A stretch of 36,747 nt of DNA, from positions 1 to 36,747 of the forward strand of contig CAIQUG010000243.1 of assembly GCA_903874895.1 (NCBI GenBank), read 5' to 3'. Below the pieces are notes generated by a model. That model searched no databases and was not told where the DNA came from. It worked only from the letters and a program-made list of their open reading frames with translations. Within the stretch, counting starts at the first letter, position 1. Each line of letters opens with the position of its first letter. The position numbers and the translations under genes are program-made. The stretch comes from an uncultured Caulobacterales bacterium. GTDB lineage: Bacteria; Pseudomonadota; Alphaproteobacteria; Caulobacterales; Caulobacteraceae. This document shows positions 1 through 8,508 of this stretch, in pieces.

Positions 1-259
1 CCCCGTGCTCCACCGGCGCAAAATTTTCCGCGGGGGCCGCACCGACCCGGCGAGACGGGGAGTCCGGACGGACAAGCCCCGGAAATCGCGCCTCGAGGGC
101 GGCATTCCGTCGCTTCAGAGCGTCGTAATCGGCGTCCGAGAGTGTGGGGGCATCCTGCCGATAGTACCGCTCGTCGTGAGCCGTCAGTTCCGCCGCCAGA
201 CGCGCCAGTTCCTCGGCGGCCTCGGCCTCGCTCAGGGAGGAGACGGGGGGCAGGCTCAT
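1..259 (-). CDS. ligA: NAD-dependent DNA ligase LigA, N-terminal part (cut by window edge)
   Basis: Only the first 86 codons are inside the window, and the frame is open to the edge. The fragment shows the start of the LigA adenylation region: a helical Ia domain with HDERYY near residue 29, then the family motif SDADYDAL, then a stretch ending FPGL and DSPSRRVG. These Ia elements bind the NMN half of NAD+ in characterised LigA enzymes, which seal nicks in replication and repair. The ATG at 259 starts 7 bases after the recN stop, with AGGA about 12 bases upstream, so it is probably co-transcribed with recN. The catalytic lysine and the rest of the protein lie outside the window. The identification is firm from the N-terminal motifs. 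Confidence 0.9.
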   Translation of the reverse strand, partial: MSLPPVSSLSEAEAAEELARLAAELTAHDERYYRQDAPTLSDADYDALKRRNAALEARFPGLVRPDSPSRRVGAAPAENFAPVEHG

Positions 260-266
260 GTCTCGG

Positions 267-1979
267 TCATCCTGCGATCAGGGTCCGGGCGGCGGCCCGG
301 GCCTCGGCGGTGATCTCCGCCCCGGACAGCATGCGGGCGATCTCCTCCTCCCGCTCTGCAGGGGCCAGCGGCGTGACGGTCGTGGCGATGCGGGTCGCGT
401 CCGCGGACTTGGACACCTGCCAGTGCTGGTCGGCCCGGGCGGCGACCTGGGGGCTGTGGGTCACGACCAGCACCTGCTGCCCCTGGGCCGCCAGCCGGCG
501 CAGGCGGGTCCCCACGGCATCGGCCACGGCCCCGCCCACGCCCTGGTCCACCTCGTCGAAGATCATGGCCGGGCCCGTGGTGTCGGCTCCGCCCCGCTGG
601 GCCAGGGAGGCCTTGATCGCCAGGGCGAACCGCGCCAGCTCCCCACCGGAGGCAATGGCTCCCAGTGCCCCGAAGGCAGCCCCGGGGTTGGTCGCCACCT
701 GGAACTCGATCCGATCGATCCCCGTCGGTCCGGCCCGGTCATCGGGCAAGGGCTCGACCACAGCCCGGAACCGGGCCCGCTCGAGCTTGAGGAACTTGAG
801 CTCCGCCTCCACGGCCGCCGACAGCCGGTCCGCCGCCGCCGTCCGCAGATCCCGCAGGGCCAGGGCGGCCGTGACAAAGGACTTTTCCGACAGGGCCACG
901 GCCTTCCGCGCCGCGGACCGCTCAGCCTCTGCATCCTCGACGGCGCGCAGGTCCCGGGCGATGCGGGTCCGTTCCTCCGCCAGATCATCGACGGAGACCC
1001 CGAGCTTCCGCGCCGCCGCCCGCAGGGCGAACAGGCGTTCCTCCGCCTCTTCCAGTCGGGCGGGTTCGAATTCGAAGGCATCGGCGGCGGCGTCCACCGC
1101 GGCGACCGCCTCCGTCGCCTCCACCAGCGCCCGGTCCACGGCATCGGCGGCCGCGGCCAATCGACGCAGCACGACGTTGTCCGCATCGACGCCGGACTGC
1201 TGCGCCCGCTCCCGCGCCCGCTCCAGGGCCCGGAACGCCGTGGACAGCTTGCGCGTCAGCTCATCGCCGCCCAGCTGGTCCCGCGCCTGGGCAAGGTCGG
1301 CCATCGCCTTTTCGGCGGCCCCGAGCACGGCCCGCTGCTGGGCCAGTTCCGCCTCCTCCCCCGGCCGGGGTCCGAGACGGTCGAGCTCGGCGAGGCGTGT
1401 GGTCAACAGCTCCGTTTCCGCCGCCGCGCGGGCGACGCGGGTCTCGAGCCCGTCCAGCGCGTCGCGTGCCGACCGCAGGGCGGTCCAGGCCTGGGCGGTG
1501 ACGGCGAGCTGGGCTTGCGTCTCACCGAAGGCGTCCAGCAGCGCCCGGTGGCTGCGCGGATCCAGCAGGCCGATGGTCTCGTGCTGGCCGTGGACCTCCA
1601 CCAGGCGAGCCCCGAGCTCCCGCAACACACCGACACTGGTCGCCTGATCATTGATGAAGGCCCGGGAGCGTCCGTCTGCTGACAGCTGGCGGCGCAGGAT
1701 CAGATCCTCTCCCCGATCCGCGGGCAGGCCCTTCTCGTCCAGCAGCTCGAACAGAGGGTCGGTGGTATCGAGGCGAAAGATCGCCGTCGCCACGGCCAGG
1801 GAGGCCCCCGCACGGACCAGCCCCGCGTCGGCCTTGCCCCCCAGGGCCAGCCCCAGGGCATCGAGAACGATGGACTTGCCCGCCCCGGTTTCGCCGGTCA
1901 GCGCCGTCAGTCCGGGCCCCATGGCAAGATCCAGGGACTCGATCAGGACAACGTCGCGGATGCTCAATCCTACCAGCAT
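267..1979 (-). CDS. recN: DNA repair protein RecN (SMC-like ATPase)
   Basis: The 570-residue protein matches the usual RecN length. RecN is a cytosolic SMC-like ATPase acting in double-strand break repair. Walker A (GETGAGKS) is at residues 29-36, long alanine/glutamate-rich coiled coils fill the middle, and the C-terminal half carries the signature SGGELAR and Walker B ([12 protein letters not shown]). The frame is open further upstream, but [16 protein letters not shown] is the typical RecN N-terminus, so the ATG at 1979 is chosen. The longer frame would run back into the bamD coding region. The gene lies 43 bases downstream of bamD and just upstream of ligA, an order often seen in Caulobacterales. 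No separate promoter or SOS box was recognised. Confidence 0.95.
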   Translation of the reverse strand: MLVGLSIRDVVLIESLDLAMGPGLTALTGETGAGKSIVLDALGLALGGKADAGLVRAGASLAVATAIFRLDTTDPLFELLDEKGLPADRGEDLILRRQLSADGRSRAFINDQATSVGVLRELGARLVEVHGQHETIGLLDPRSHRALLDAFGETQAQLAVTAQAWTALRSARDALDGLETRVARAAAETELLTTRLAELDRLGPRPGEEAELAQQRAVLGAAEKAMADLAQARDQLGGDELTRKLSTAFRALERARERAQQSGVDADNVVLRRLAAAADAVDRALVEATEAVAAVDAAADAFEFEPARLEEAEERLFALRAAARKLGVSVDDLAEERTRIARDLRAVEDAEAERSAARKAVALSEKSFVTAALALRDLRTAAADRLSAAVEAELKFLKLERARFRAVVEPLPDDRAGPTGIDRIEFQVATNPGAAFGALGAIASGGELARFALAIKASLAQRGGADTTGPAMIFDEVDQGVGGAVADAVGTRLRRLAAQGQQVLVVTHSPQVAARADQHWQVSKSADATRIATTVTPLAPAEREEEIARMLSGAEITAEARAAARTLIAG

Positions 1980-2022
1980 GGCGCGGGCGCTGTGGTTCCT
2001 GGTTCGCGGGACGGGGCTCGGA

Positions 2023-2877
2023 TTACGACCCTCGTCCGAGTCGCGTGAAGTCGCTACCCACGCCATTCTTCGGACGGGTGAGCGGCGGTGACTCGGGCTT
2101 AAGTCCCTTTGACATGAGCAGCCGATAGGCGGCCGCATACCAGCGATCGCCGGGGAAGTTGTGCCCCAGAACCGCGCCGTCGCGAACCGCTTCATCCCGC
2201 AGGCCGAGGGCCAGATAAGCCTCGGTCAGGCGGTACAGGGCTTCCGGCGTGTGGCTGGTGGTCTGGTACTTGTCGATCACCGACTTGAAGCGGCCGATGG
2301 CGGACAGGGGCTGGCCGTTGCGCAGGTACCAGCGGCCGACGGTCATCTCCTTGCCGGCCAGCTGGTCGTTCACCAGCTCGACCTTCAGCTTGGCATCGAC
2401 GGCGAATTCGGAGTCGGGATAGCGGCGCAGAACATCGCGAAGGGCCGCCAGCGCCGCTTCGGTCGTGCCCTGGTCACGGCCCACGTCGACGATCTGCTCG
2501 AACAGGCACTGGGCCTTGAGGTAATAGGCGTAACCGGTCGACGGATTGCCGGGATACAGCTGGATGAACCGGTCCGCCGCGGAGACCGCATCGTCATACT
2601 GGTTCCCGCGATAATAGGCATACGCCTCCATCAGGATCGCCCGGCGGGACCATTCCGAATAGGGATGCTGACGCTCCACCTCGTCGAAGTACTGGACGGC
2701 TTCAGGCCAGGCCCCGGCGTCCAGGCGCTTGCCGCCCGTGGCATACAGCAGTTCGACCGGACGCTCCTGATAGGCCAGCTGGGGCTCGGGTTTCTTGCCC
2801 GCGCAACCGGCCGTGGTCAGTGTCATGAGGCCGAGAGCCAGGATGAGCGGCGCGTGGCCGGACTTGAGACGAAGCAA
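2023..2877 (-). CDS. bamD: Outer membrane assembly lipoprotein BamD (ComL)
   Basis: BamD is a TPR-rich lipoprotein of the BAM complex that inserts beta-barrel proteins into the outer membrane. The N-terminus has a basic residue pair, a hydrophobic stretch and the lipobox LTTAGC, followed by TPR-like repeats with conserved motifs such as QHPYSEWSRRA and GYAYYLKA. I place the start at a TTG at 2877, giving 284 residues with the lipidated Cys at 25. It has a strong GGAAGA ribosome site about 8 bases upstream. An in-frame ATG at 2949 would add 24 Arg/Pro-rich residues before the signal peptide and has a poorer ribosome site, so it is the less likely choice. The gene follows lpxC and precedes recN on the same strand. 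Confidence 0.9.
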   Translation of the reverse strand: MLRLKSGHAPLILALGLMTLTTAGCAGKKPEPQLAYQERPVELLYATGGKRLDAGAWPEAVQYFDEVERQHPYSEWSRRAILMEAYAYYRGNQYDDAVSAADRFIQLYPGNPSTGYAYYLKAQCLFEQIVDVGRDQGTTEAALAALRDVLRRYPDSEFAVDAKLKVELVNDQLAGKEMTVGRWYLRNGQPLSAIGRFKSVIDKYQTTSHTPEALYRLTEAYLALGLRDEAVRDGAVLGHNFPGDRWYAAAYRLLMSKGLKPESPPLTRPKNGVGSDFTRLGRGS

Positions 2878-3045
2878 CTGCGCTCTTCCTTCGTTGGGAT
2901 CCGGGACCGGCAGGCGAAGTCGCTGCGCCGGACCACGGGGGCGACACATCTCTACACCAGCCGCAGCCGGTTGCGCCAGACGTAGAAGCCGTCCGAACGC
3001 AGCCGCGTGTGATGAGGTTGACGCGCCGTCGCCGGCAAAACTATG
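2878..3045. other. lpxC-bamD intergenic region
   Basis: This 168-base gap on the minus-strand transcript has no clear terminator or consensus promoter. It contains a tiny TTG-initiated frame of 28 codons (3038 down to 2952) that I do not call a gene. The GGAAGA ribosome site for the proposed TTG start of bamD lies at its downstream end. Confidence 0.5.
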
Positions 3046-3939
3046 TCAGACGGCTTCCGCCAGTTCCTGATCGAAGCGGACCAGCCGCCAGGCATCCGGC
3101 CGCGCCATGAGGGCCCGGACGAGCAGGTTGTTCAGGGCATGGCCGGCATAGCGCGCCTCGAACCGGCCGATGATCGGCGCGCCCAGCACATAGAGATCGC
3201 CGATGGCGTCCAGCGCCTTGTGCCGGACGAACTCGTTCTCCATCCGAAGACCTTCCGGATTGAGGATCTCGTCCCCGTCGATGACGATGGCGTTCTCCAG
3301 ACTGCCGCCCCGGGCCAGGCCCATGGCGCGCAGGGCCTCCACCTCATGCACGAAGCCGAACGTGCGCGCCGCGGACAGTTCCCGGCGGAACGAGGCCTCG
3401 GTGATTTCGAGATCCACGCGCTGGCGTCCGATTGCTTCGCTCTTGAAGGCAATCTCGAAGGCCACTTCGAAACGGTCACAGGGCAGCAGCGCGGCGCGCT
3501 TGTCCCCGTCCACGACCTCGACCGGCTCGAGAATTTCGATGTACTGCCGCGACACTTCCTGCGCGCGACGACCGGCGCGATCGAGCAGTTGCACGAAGGG
3601 CAGAGCCGACCCGTCCATGATCGGCGTTTCCGGACCGTCGATCTCGACGATGACATTGTCGATCTCGAGGGCCGCCAGGGCAGCCATCAGGTGCTCGATG
3701 GTGGAGACGGTGACACCGGCGGCATTGCCGATCTCGGTATTCAGCTGGGTCCGCCCCACGGCGGAGGGGGCCACGGGAATGCGGTTGTCCCGGTCGGTGA
3801 TGTCGGTCCGGATGAAGACCACTCCGGCCCCGACCGGCGCCGGGCGGATAACCACGCGGACGTGCTCGCCGTTGTGCACGCCGATGCCCGCGCAGACGGC
3901 GGTACCAGCGAGAGTATGCTGCATCACGTCGGAGTACAT
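3046..3939 (-). CDS. lpxC: UDP-3-O-acyl-N-acetylglucosamine deacetylase LpxC
   Basis: LpxC is the zinc-dependent deacetylase that commits UDP-acyl-GlcNAc to lipid A synthesis in the cytosol. The 297-residue product has the expected length and motifs: STIEHLMAAL with the zinc ligand His83, MDGSA, the signature HKALDAIGDL with His240 and Asp244 (the other zinc ligands), and YAGHALNN with the catalytic His267. The ATG at 3939 is preferred because the sequence from MYSDVMQHTLAG fits the family N-terminus. Upstream in-frame codons lie in the probable leader. The gene is 218 bases downstream of ftsZ and separated from it by a strong hairpin, so it probably has its own promoter in this gap. Confidence 0.95.
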   Translation of the reverse strand: MYSDVMQHTLAGTAVCAGIGVHNGEHVRVVIRPAPVGAGVVFIRTDITDRDNRIPVAPSAVGRTQLNTEIGNAAGVTVSTIEHLMAALAALEIDNVIVEIDGPETPIMDGSALPFVQLLDRAGRRAQEVSRQYIEILEPVEVVDGDKRAALLPCDRFEVAFEIAFKSEAIGRQRVDLEITEASFRRELSAARTFGFVHEVEALRAMGLARGGSLENAIVIDGDEILNPEGLRMENEFVRHKALDAIGDLYVLGAPIIGRFEARYAGHALNNLLVRALMARPDAWRLVRFDQELAEAV

Positions 3940-4068
3940 GAACCTACTATCCCCTTGCAGGCGGCGACCTTGCACGGTCGTCTGTCCCGCAGCCTTAACC
4001 TTGAGAGAGACGGCGGCAGTACACAACACAACTCCTGTTTCGGAATGTAACGCACCCCGGAATGACAA

Positions 4069-4106
4069 CGCCCCGGAGGCAGGTCATGGGACCGGCCACC
4101 GGGGCG
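4069..4106 (-). terminator. Candidate terminator hairpin after ftsZ
   Basis: A 38-base near-perfect inverted repeat has an 8-bp outer arm CGCCCCGG/CCGGGGCG, then 3 bp and 4 bp inner arms separated by single T-T and C-T mismatches, closed by a 4-base CCAT loop. It lies 52 bases after the ftsZ stop on the minus-strand transcript. The tail is TTGTCATT rather than a pure U run, so it may terminate imperfectly or act as an mRNA 3' stabiliser. Confidence 0.6.
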
Positions 4107-4157
4107 CGCATATCAGCTAGCAATGACCCGTCAGGGTCTGTCCGGTCGGCTGGACGC

Positions 4158-5849
4158 CTAGTTGGCAAGCCGCCGCAGGAAGGACGGGATTTCCAGATCG
4201 TCCACCGGCTCTTCCGGGTCGATGGAAGGTTGCAGCTTGGCTGCCGTGGCCGCGGACGAGGCCGGCGGAACACCGCCACCGGAGCGTGCGTGCGGGGCCG
4301 GTGCGGCCGGCGGCGGGGCCTCCTCGTAGCGCTGACGGCCGCCGAACAGACTCAGCCAGCCGGACTTGCGCGGTTCCGGTGCCCTGGGATCGGGCAGAGG
4401 CGGTGCGCCCGGGCGGGTATAGGTCCGGCCGGTCACCGTATTGATCAGGGGCCGGTCCACCGGCGGGGCCACATAGGGCTCGTCGCCATCCTCGGCGGCC
4501 AGGGGATCCACGATCCGCGACGGCGGGTCGCGACGCTGGGCCATGGAGTCGATGATCCGGGGCTCCTCGTAACGGACCTCGGCGACCGGCTCGTCATGCT
4601 CCACACGGGGCGCATAGGCCTCTGCCGCGGGGGAATAGGTGGGCGGAGGTGCGGACTGGGCGGCCGTCGTGATGATCGGCCCGCGGGCGGGTTCGCGGAC
4701 CGGCTCGCCGGCCGGGGCGGACGCCCGGGCGACCGCCTCGCCGCGGACAGGCTCGGGCATGCGCGGCGTTTCCCGCACGGGCTCGGGCCGAACAGCCAGC
4801 GGAGCCGTCGGCACAGTGCGGCCGCCGCCAGACGGAGGCGCGCCGGAACCGCGCTGCTGGATCGGGTCGACGGCCCGCATGGCGGCGGCGTCCATGCCGG
4901 TGGCCACGACGGACACGCGGATGCGACCCTCGAGGTCCGGATCGAACGCGGCACCGAAGATGATGTTGGCTTCCGGATCCACCTCGGAGGAGATCGCATT
5001 GGCGGCCTCGTCCACTTCCAGCAGGGTCATGTCGAGTCCGCCGGTCACGTTGACCAGCACGGCCTTGGCACCCTTCAGGGAGACTTCGTCGAGCAGCGGG
5101 TTCTGGATCGCGTTGCGGGCGGCCATCAGGGCCCGGTCCTCCCCGGTGGCCTCGCCGGTCCCCATCATCGCCTTGCCCATCTCGGTCATGACCGTGCGGA
5201 CATCGGCGAAGTCGAGATTGATCAGGCCCGGAAGCACCATCAGGTCGGTGATGGAGCGGACGCCGGAATGCAGCACCTGGTCCGCCATGCCGAAGGCTTC
5301 GGCGAAGGTGGTGCGCTCGTTGGCGATCCGGAACAGGTTCTGGTTCGGAATGACGATGAGGGTGTCCACCACCCGCTGCAGTTCGGCCACGCCCTGGTCC
5401 GCCAGGCGCATGCGGTGGCGACCTTCGAAGTGGAACGGCTTGGTCACCACACCCACGGTCAGGATGCCCCGCTCCCGCGCCGCACGGGCGATGATCGGGG
5501 CCGCGCCGGTGCCCGTGCCGCCGCCCATTCCGGCGGTGATGAACACCATGTGCGCGCCCTCGAGATGCTCGTGGATCTCGGGGATCGATTCCTCGGCCGC
5601 GCTGGTGCCGATTTCCGGATGCGCGCCGGCACCGAGCCCCTGGGTGATGGTCACGCCCAGCTGGATCCGTCGGTCCGTCTTGGAGAACTGGAGCTGCTGC
5701 GCGTCGGTGTTGGCGACGACGAACTCCACGCCCTGCAGGTCAGCGTCGATCATGTTGTTGACGGCGTTGCTGCCCGCGCCCCCGACGCCGAAGACGACGA
5801 TGCGGGGCTTCAGTTCAGTGGCGCGAGGCGCCGACAAGGAAATCGCCAT
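4158..5849 (-). CDS. ftsZ: Cell division GTPase FtsZ
   Basis: FtsZ polymerises into the Z-ring at midcell. The 563-residue protein starts [20 protein letters not shown], almost as I recall Caulobacter crescentus FtsZ, which fixes the start at 5849. A TTG at 5870 after GGGAGG is an alternative that would add 7 residues. The GTP-binding signature [10 protein letters not shown] is at residues 109-118 and the core ends near 320. A long Pro/Ala/Glu/Arg-rich linker of roughly 220 residues follows, containing the [14 protein letters not shown] element. It ends in the conserved peptide [14 protein letters not shown], which in Caulobacter FtsZ binds division partners. The gene has its own 340-base upstream region with a CtrA box and GANTC sites, so it is likely cell-cycle regulated independently of ftsQA. 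Confidence 0.98.
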   Translation of the reverse strand: MAISLSAPRATELKPRIVVFGVGGAGSNAVNNMIDADLQGVEFVVANTDAQQLQFSKTDRRIQLGVTITQGLGAGAHPEIGTSAAEESIPEIHEHLEGAHMVFITAGMGGGTGTGAAPIIARAARERGILTVGVVTKPFHFEGRHRMRLADQGVAELQRVVDTLIVIPNQNLFRIANERTTFAEAFGMADQVLHSGVRSITDLMVLPGLINLDFADVRTVMTEMGKAMMGTGEATGEDRALMAARNAIQNPLLDEVSLKGAKAVLVNVTGGLDMTLLEVDEAANAISSEVDPEANIIFGAAFDPDLEGRIRVSVVATGMDAAAMRAVDPIQQRGSGAPPSGGGRTVPTAPLAVRPEPVRETPRMPEPVRGEAVARASAPAGEPVREPARGPIITTAAQSAPPPTYSPAAEAYAPRVEHDEPVAEVRYEEPRIIDSMAQRRDPPSRIVDPLAAEDGDEPYVAPPVDRPLINTVTGRTYTRPGAPPLPDPRAPEPRKSGWLSLFGGRQRYEEAPPPAAPAPHARSGGGVPPASSAATAAKLQPSIDPEEPVDDLEIPSFLRRLAN

Positions 5850-5946
5850 GGGTTTCATAATCCTGACCAACGGCCTCCCGAATGGCAGCTGATCGAGGAC
5901 CGTCCCCGTCAGCGCTTCCGCGAGCCCGATAACAAAGCATTCATCG

Positions 5947-5962
5947 TTAATCCGCAGTTAAC
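5947..5962 (-). promoter_or_regulatory. CtrA-binding box in the ftsZ leader
   Basis: On the plus strand the sequence is TTAATCCGCAGTTAAC, an exact fit to the CtrA consensus TTAA-N7-TTAAC. It lies about 100 bases upstream of the ftsZ start and directly downstream of the candidate -10 hexamer at 5967-5972, so it would cover the transcription start. This position suits repression, which agrees with the known repression of ftsZ by CtrA in Caulobacter crescentus. Confidence 0.8.
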
Positions 5963-5966
5963 TTCC

Positions 5967-5972
5967 ATAATA
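5967..5972 (-). promoter_or_regulatory. Candidate -10 element of ftsZ
   Basis: TATTAT on the minus strand lies one base downstream of a GANTC site (5974-5978) and just upstream of the CtrA box. No good -35 hexamer was found at the expected spacing. That is common in GcrA/CcrM-type alphaproteobacterial promoters but leaves the call tentative. Confidence 0.4.
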
Positions 5973-5973
5973 C

Positions 5974-6094
5974 GAGTCGGCCCCGCGGCTAGACCGCAAG
6001 CGACTAATTAAATGTTTTTATTGGGAATTCGCTGATTCGCGCATTTTCAGCGGCGCACACATCGCCGTGATGATGCTCATTGCTAAACAGATTC
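5974..6094. promoter_or_regulatory. Three GANTC (CcrM methylation) sites upstream of ftsZ
   Basis: GAGTC at 5974-5978, GATTC at 6034-6038 and GATTC at 6090-6094 fall in about 120 bases of non-coding DNA. In Caulobacter, CcrM methylates GANTC and methylation stimulates ftsZ transcription through GcrA. The site touching the -10-like hexamer is the best candidate for that effect here. Confidence 0.6.
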
Positions 6095-6189
6095 GCCAAA
6101 GGGGGAACCGCCCACAATGGCGATGGTGACCGTTTTCTTGTCACGATCCGATGACGGAAGATCCGGCCACCGGAAATCCCGAGGCCGGC

Positions 6190-7512
6190 TCAGAGGTTGG
6201 CCCGGAGCCACCCAGCCGCGCGGGAGAACATGTCCCGCTCCGGCGGACCGGTGCGCTCCTCCTTCGGACGCACCGCCAGAGACCGGTCGGAGACGGCTTC
6301 CCGCGGCCCGAAGGCCGAACGCTGCAGCACGCCGACGGCGGCGCTGAACGCCGGTCCGGCGGCAGAATCGGCCAGATGGGGTGCCCGCCGGGGCCGTCCC
6401 AGCCGCACCGGGCAATCGAACACACGGACGGCCAGTTCGCGAACACCGGCCAGCTGGCTGGCACCACCGGTCAGCACCACGCCGGTCCCGCTGGGCATCT
6501 TGACGCCGGATCGCTTCAGGCGGTCACGGGTGAGCTCGAGGGTTTCCTCCACCCGTGGGGCAATGATCCCCTTCAGCATGGACCGGGGAGCGACGATGGG
6601 CTCGGCCGACGGATCATCCCCCCGCGGCGGGGCTTCGATCATCTCCCGGTCCTCGTTGGCGGAGGCAATGGCGGAGCCGTGCAGGGTCTTGATGCGCTCC
6701 GCCCCGGTCACGGTGGTGGTCAGGCCGCGGGCGATGTCATTGGTCACGTGATGGCCGCCGACGGTCAGGGTATCCACGTGGATCAGCGCGCCATTGGCAA
6801 AGACCGAGACAGCGGTGGAGCCCCCTCCCATGTCGATGCACACTGCGCCCAGATCGATCTCGTCCTCCTCCAGCGCTGCGAGGCCCGAGGCAAACGGCGC
6901 GGCGACGACGCCGTCCAGTTGCAGGTGCGCCAATTCGACGCAGTGGCCCAGGGTGGCAAACGCCGTCTCGGCCATGCTGACGACCAGCAGCTCCAGCGCC
7001 AGCTCCCGGCCATGCAGGCGGCGCGGATCTCGGACGGAGGCCTGGCGGTCCACGGACCAGGAGATGGGCAACAGGTGGATGATCCGACGGCTCGGCGTCC
7101 GGGCCTGGGCCAGCGCCAGCTGGATGCAACGGGACAGGTCATGGTCGCCGATCGGCCGGGCCCCGAGGGAGACGGCCGCGGACACCCGGTGGCTGGCCAT
7201 CTGGCCGCCGGCATGGGTCAGCACGACACTGGAGACCGAGGCCCCCGCCATCGCTTCCGCCTGCTCGACGGCCTGGGCGATGGCCTCGGCGGCCTCGTCA
7301 ACGCCGGTGACAGCTCCGCCGCGGACACCGCGGGAGCGGACGTGCGCCACCCCAGCGACGGAGATGGTCCGCTCCGACCGGTTCAGACCATCCGGTTTCA
7401 TGATGAAGCAGCCGATCTTGGACGCGCCGAGGTCCACCGCCGCCACCAGCGCCGGTCGCCCGCTCACCAGTCCGATGCGGCCGCCGTCCTTGCGATCCCC
7501 CGAGCCCTTCAT
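6190..7512 (-). CDS. ftsA: Cell division protein FtsA
   Basis: FtsA is the actin-like ATPase that tethers FtsZ to the membrane. The 440-residue product has the ATPase phosphate-1 motif AAVDLGASKIGCFI near the N-terminus, IDMGGGSTAVSVF (phosphate 2), VVLTGGASQLAGV (adenosine motif) and an SHS2-type 1C insertion. The tail MFSRAAGWLRANL is the expected amphipathic membrane-targeting helix. I choose the ATG at 7512, preceded by GGGTGGGA. An ATG at 7539 would add nine residues and is also possible. ftsQ ends 66 bases upstream of this start, so the two probably share a transcript, while ftsZ lies beyond a 340-base regulatory gap. Confidence 0.93.
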   Translation of the reverse strand: MKGSGDRKDGGRIGLVSGRPALVAAVDLGASKIGCFIMKPDGLNRSERTISVAGVAHVRSRGVRGGAVTGVDEAAEAIAQAVEQAEAMAGASVSSVVLTHAGGQMASHRVSAAVSLGARPIGDHDLSRCIQLALAQARTPSRRIIHLLPISWSVDRQASVRDPRRLHGRELALELLVVSMAETAFATLGHCVELAHLQLDGVVAAPFASGLAALEEDEIDLGAVCIDMGGGSTAVSVFANGALIHVDTLTVGGHHVTNDIARGLTTTVTGAERIKTLHGSAIASANEDREMIEAPPRGDDPSAEPIVAPRSMLKGIIAPRVEETLELTRDRLKRSGVKMPSGTGVVLTGGASQLAGVRELAVRVFDCPVRLGRPRRAPHLADSAAGPAFSAAVGVLQRSAFGPREAVSDRSLAVRPKEERTGPPERDMFSRAAGWLRANL

Positions 7513-7578
7513 CCTGCGTCCCACCCTGTACAAGTCCATCGGTCACCGCAGGTCCGCGGTGATCCGTCACAATTCTCT

Positions 7579-8508
7579 TCAGCCGGCGACCGTCAGCGGC
7601 GACACCAGGGGGGCCGCCAGCGGCCCGGTGATCCCGTCACGCGGGCGGATGCGCACGTCCTGCGTCTTCAGATCGATCCGCGAGAAGCCAAGGCTCAGCA
7701 CCTGCTGGTCCCGCTCGAGCTGGTCAAGATGCATCAGCGCCCCGTCCTCCCCCTCTGCGGGCAACTGGATCAGGCTCTGGTCCTTCAGCCGAAGGTCCCA
7801 GCGGCGGTTGTCCACGCGGACCAGTGCCCAGATCCGGCTCATCAGGCTCGGGCGCGCCTGGACCAGAGGCAGGATCGCCGACGCCGCGGTATTGGCCCCT
7901 TCGCCCACCACCAGCGGCAGGTCCACGAAATGCTGGGCATCCGTATCGGTGATCACCTGCCCCTCGGTGTCGATCAGGCTCAGCCGTCCATGGTTCTGCC
8001 AGACCGCCAGCCGGGGGCGCTCCACCACCGAGATCACCAGGGTGTCAGGCAGCATGCGCACCACGTGGACCGACTTAACCCAGCCGACCTTTTCGATCCG
8101 TCCCCGGAGTGTCGCAAGATCGAGACCGAGGATCGGTGTCCCCGTCCCGACCTGGGCAGCGGCGCGGATGTCCGGCTCCGAAAATCCCGAAGCCCCCTGC
8201 ACCACCACATGGCGGACGGCAAAGCCCGCCGCACCGAAACTGTTGTCGATCCCGCGCGCCACGCCCTGCGCGATGGCCTGACCCCGACCGCCCGTGGCCA
8301 GCAGGGCGACGGTGGCGAGAAGCACCACACCCGCCGCGACACCGGTTGCGAGCGCCGGAGAAATGCCGTCGAACCGGCCCGTTCCACCATAGGCCGCCGC
8401 CGGCTTTCGCCCTCGGGACGCGGCCGCACGACCGCCGGACGGCGTCTTCGCGCCGCCCTTGCCCGTTCCGGTCTTCCGCGTCGGTTGGCCTCGCACTACC
8501 GCGGGCAT
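7579..8508 (-). CDS. ftsQ: Cell division protein FtsQ
   Basis: FtsQ is a bitopic inner-membrane divisome protein. The 309 residues comprise a basic cytoplasmic tail of about 50 residues rich in Arg, Lys and Gly, one membrane segment (about residues 50-74, [16 protein letters not shown]), then a periplasmic POTRA domain (from [17 protein letters not shown] through [11 protein letters not shown]) and the FtsQ beta domain. The ATG at 8508 has an excellent GGAGGA ribosome site 7-8 bases upstream, located inside the ddl coding sequence. It overlaps the ddl stop by 13 bases. A CtrA-like box lies 129 bases upstream within ddl and may mark an internal ftsQA promoter. Confidence 0.93.
   Translation of the reverse strand: MPAVVRGQPTRKTGTGKGGAKTPSGGRAAASRGRKPAAAYGGTGRFDGISPALATGVAAGVVLLATVALLATGGRGQAIAQGVARGIDNSFGAAGFAVRHVVVQGASGFSEPDIRAAAQVGTGTPILGLDLATLRGRIEKVGWVKSVHVVRMLPDTLVISVVERPRLAVWQNHGRLSLIDTEGQVITDTDAQHFVDLPLVVGEGANTAASAILPLVQARPSLMSRIWALVRVDNRRWDLRLKDQSLIQLPAEGEDGALMHLDQLERDQQVLSLGFSRIDLKTQDVRIRPRDGITGPLAAPLVSPLTVAG

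Larger units (their letters stand above)
5850..6189 (-). promoter_or_regulatory. ftsA-ftsZ intergenic regulatory region
   Basis: This 340-base stretch has no gene. It is visibly more AT-rich than its surroundings between about 5930 and 6050. It contains a consensus CtrA box, a -10-like hexamer and three GANTC sites, each listed separately. I see no strong terminator after ftsA. Confidence 0.75.

Noticed and set aside
2952-3038. A 28-codon TTG-initiated frame between lpxC and bamD, with a plausible-looking C-terminus
   Set aside because: It has no ribosome site and no ATG or GTG start, and is too short to support. It could be an upstream leader peptide but nothing shows this.
3995-4000. TTAACC in the lpxC leader as a CtrA site
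   Set aside because: There is no second half-site at N7 spacing (GTCC instead of TTAA).
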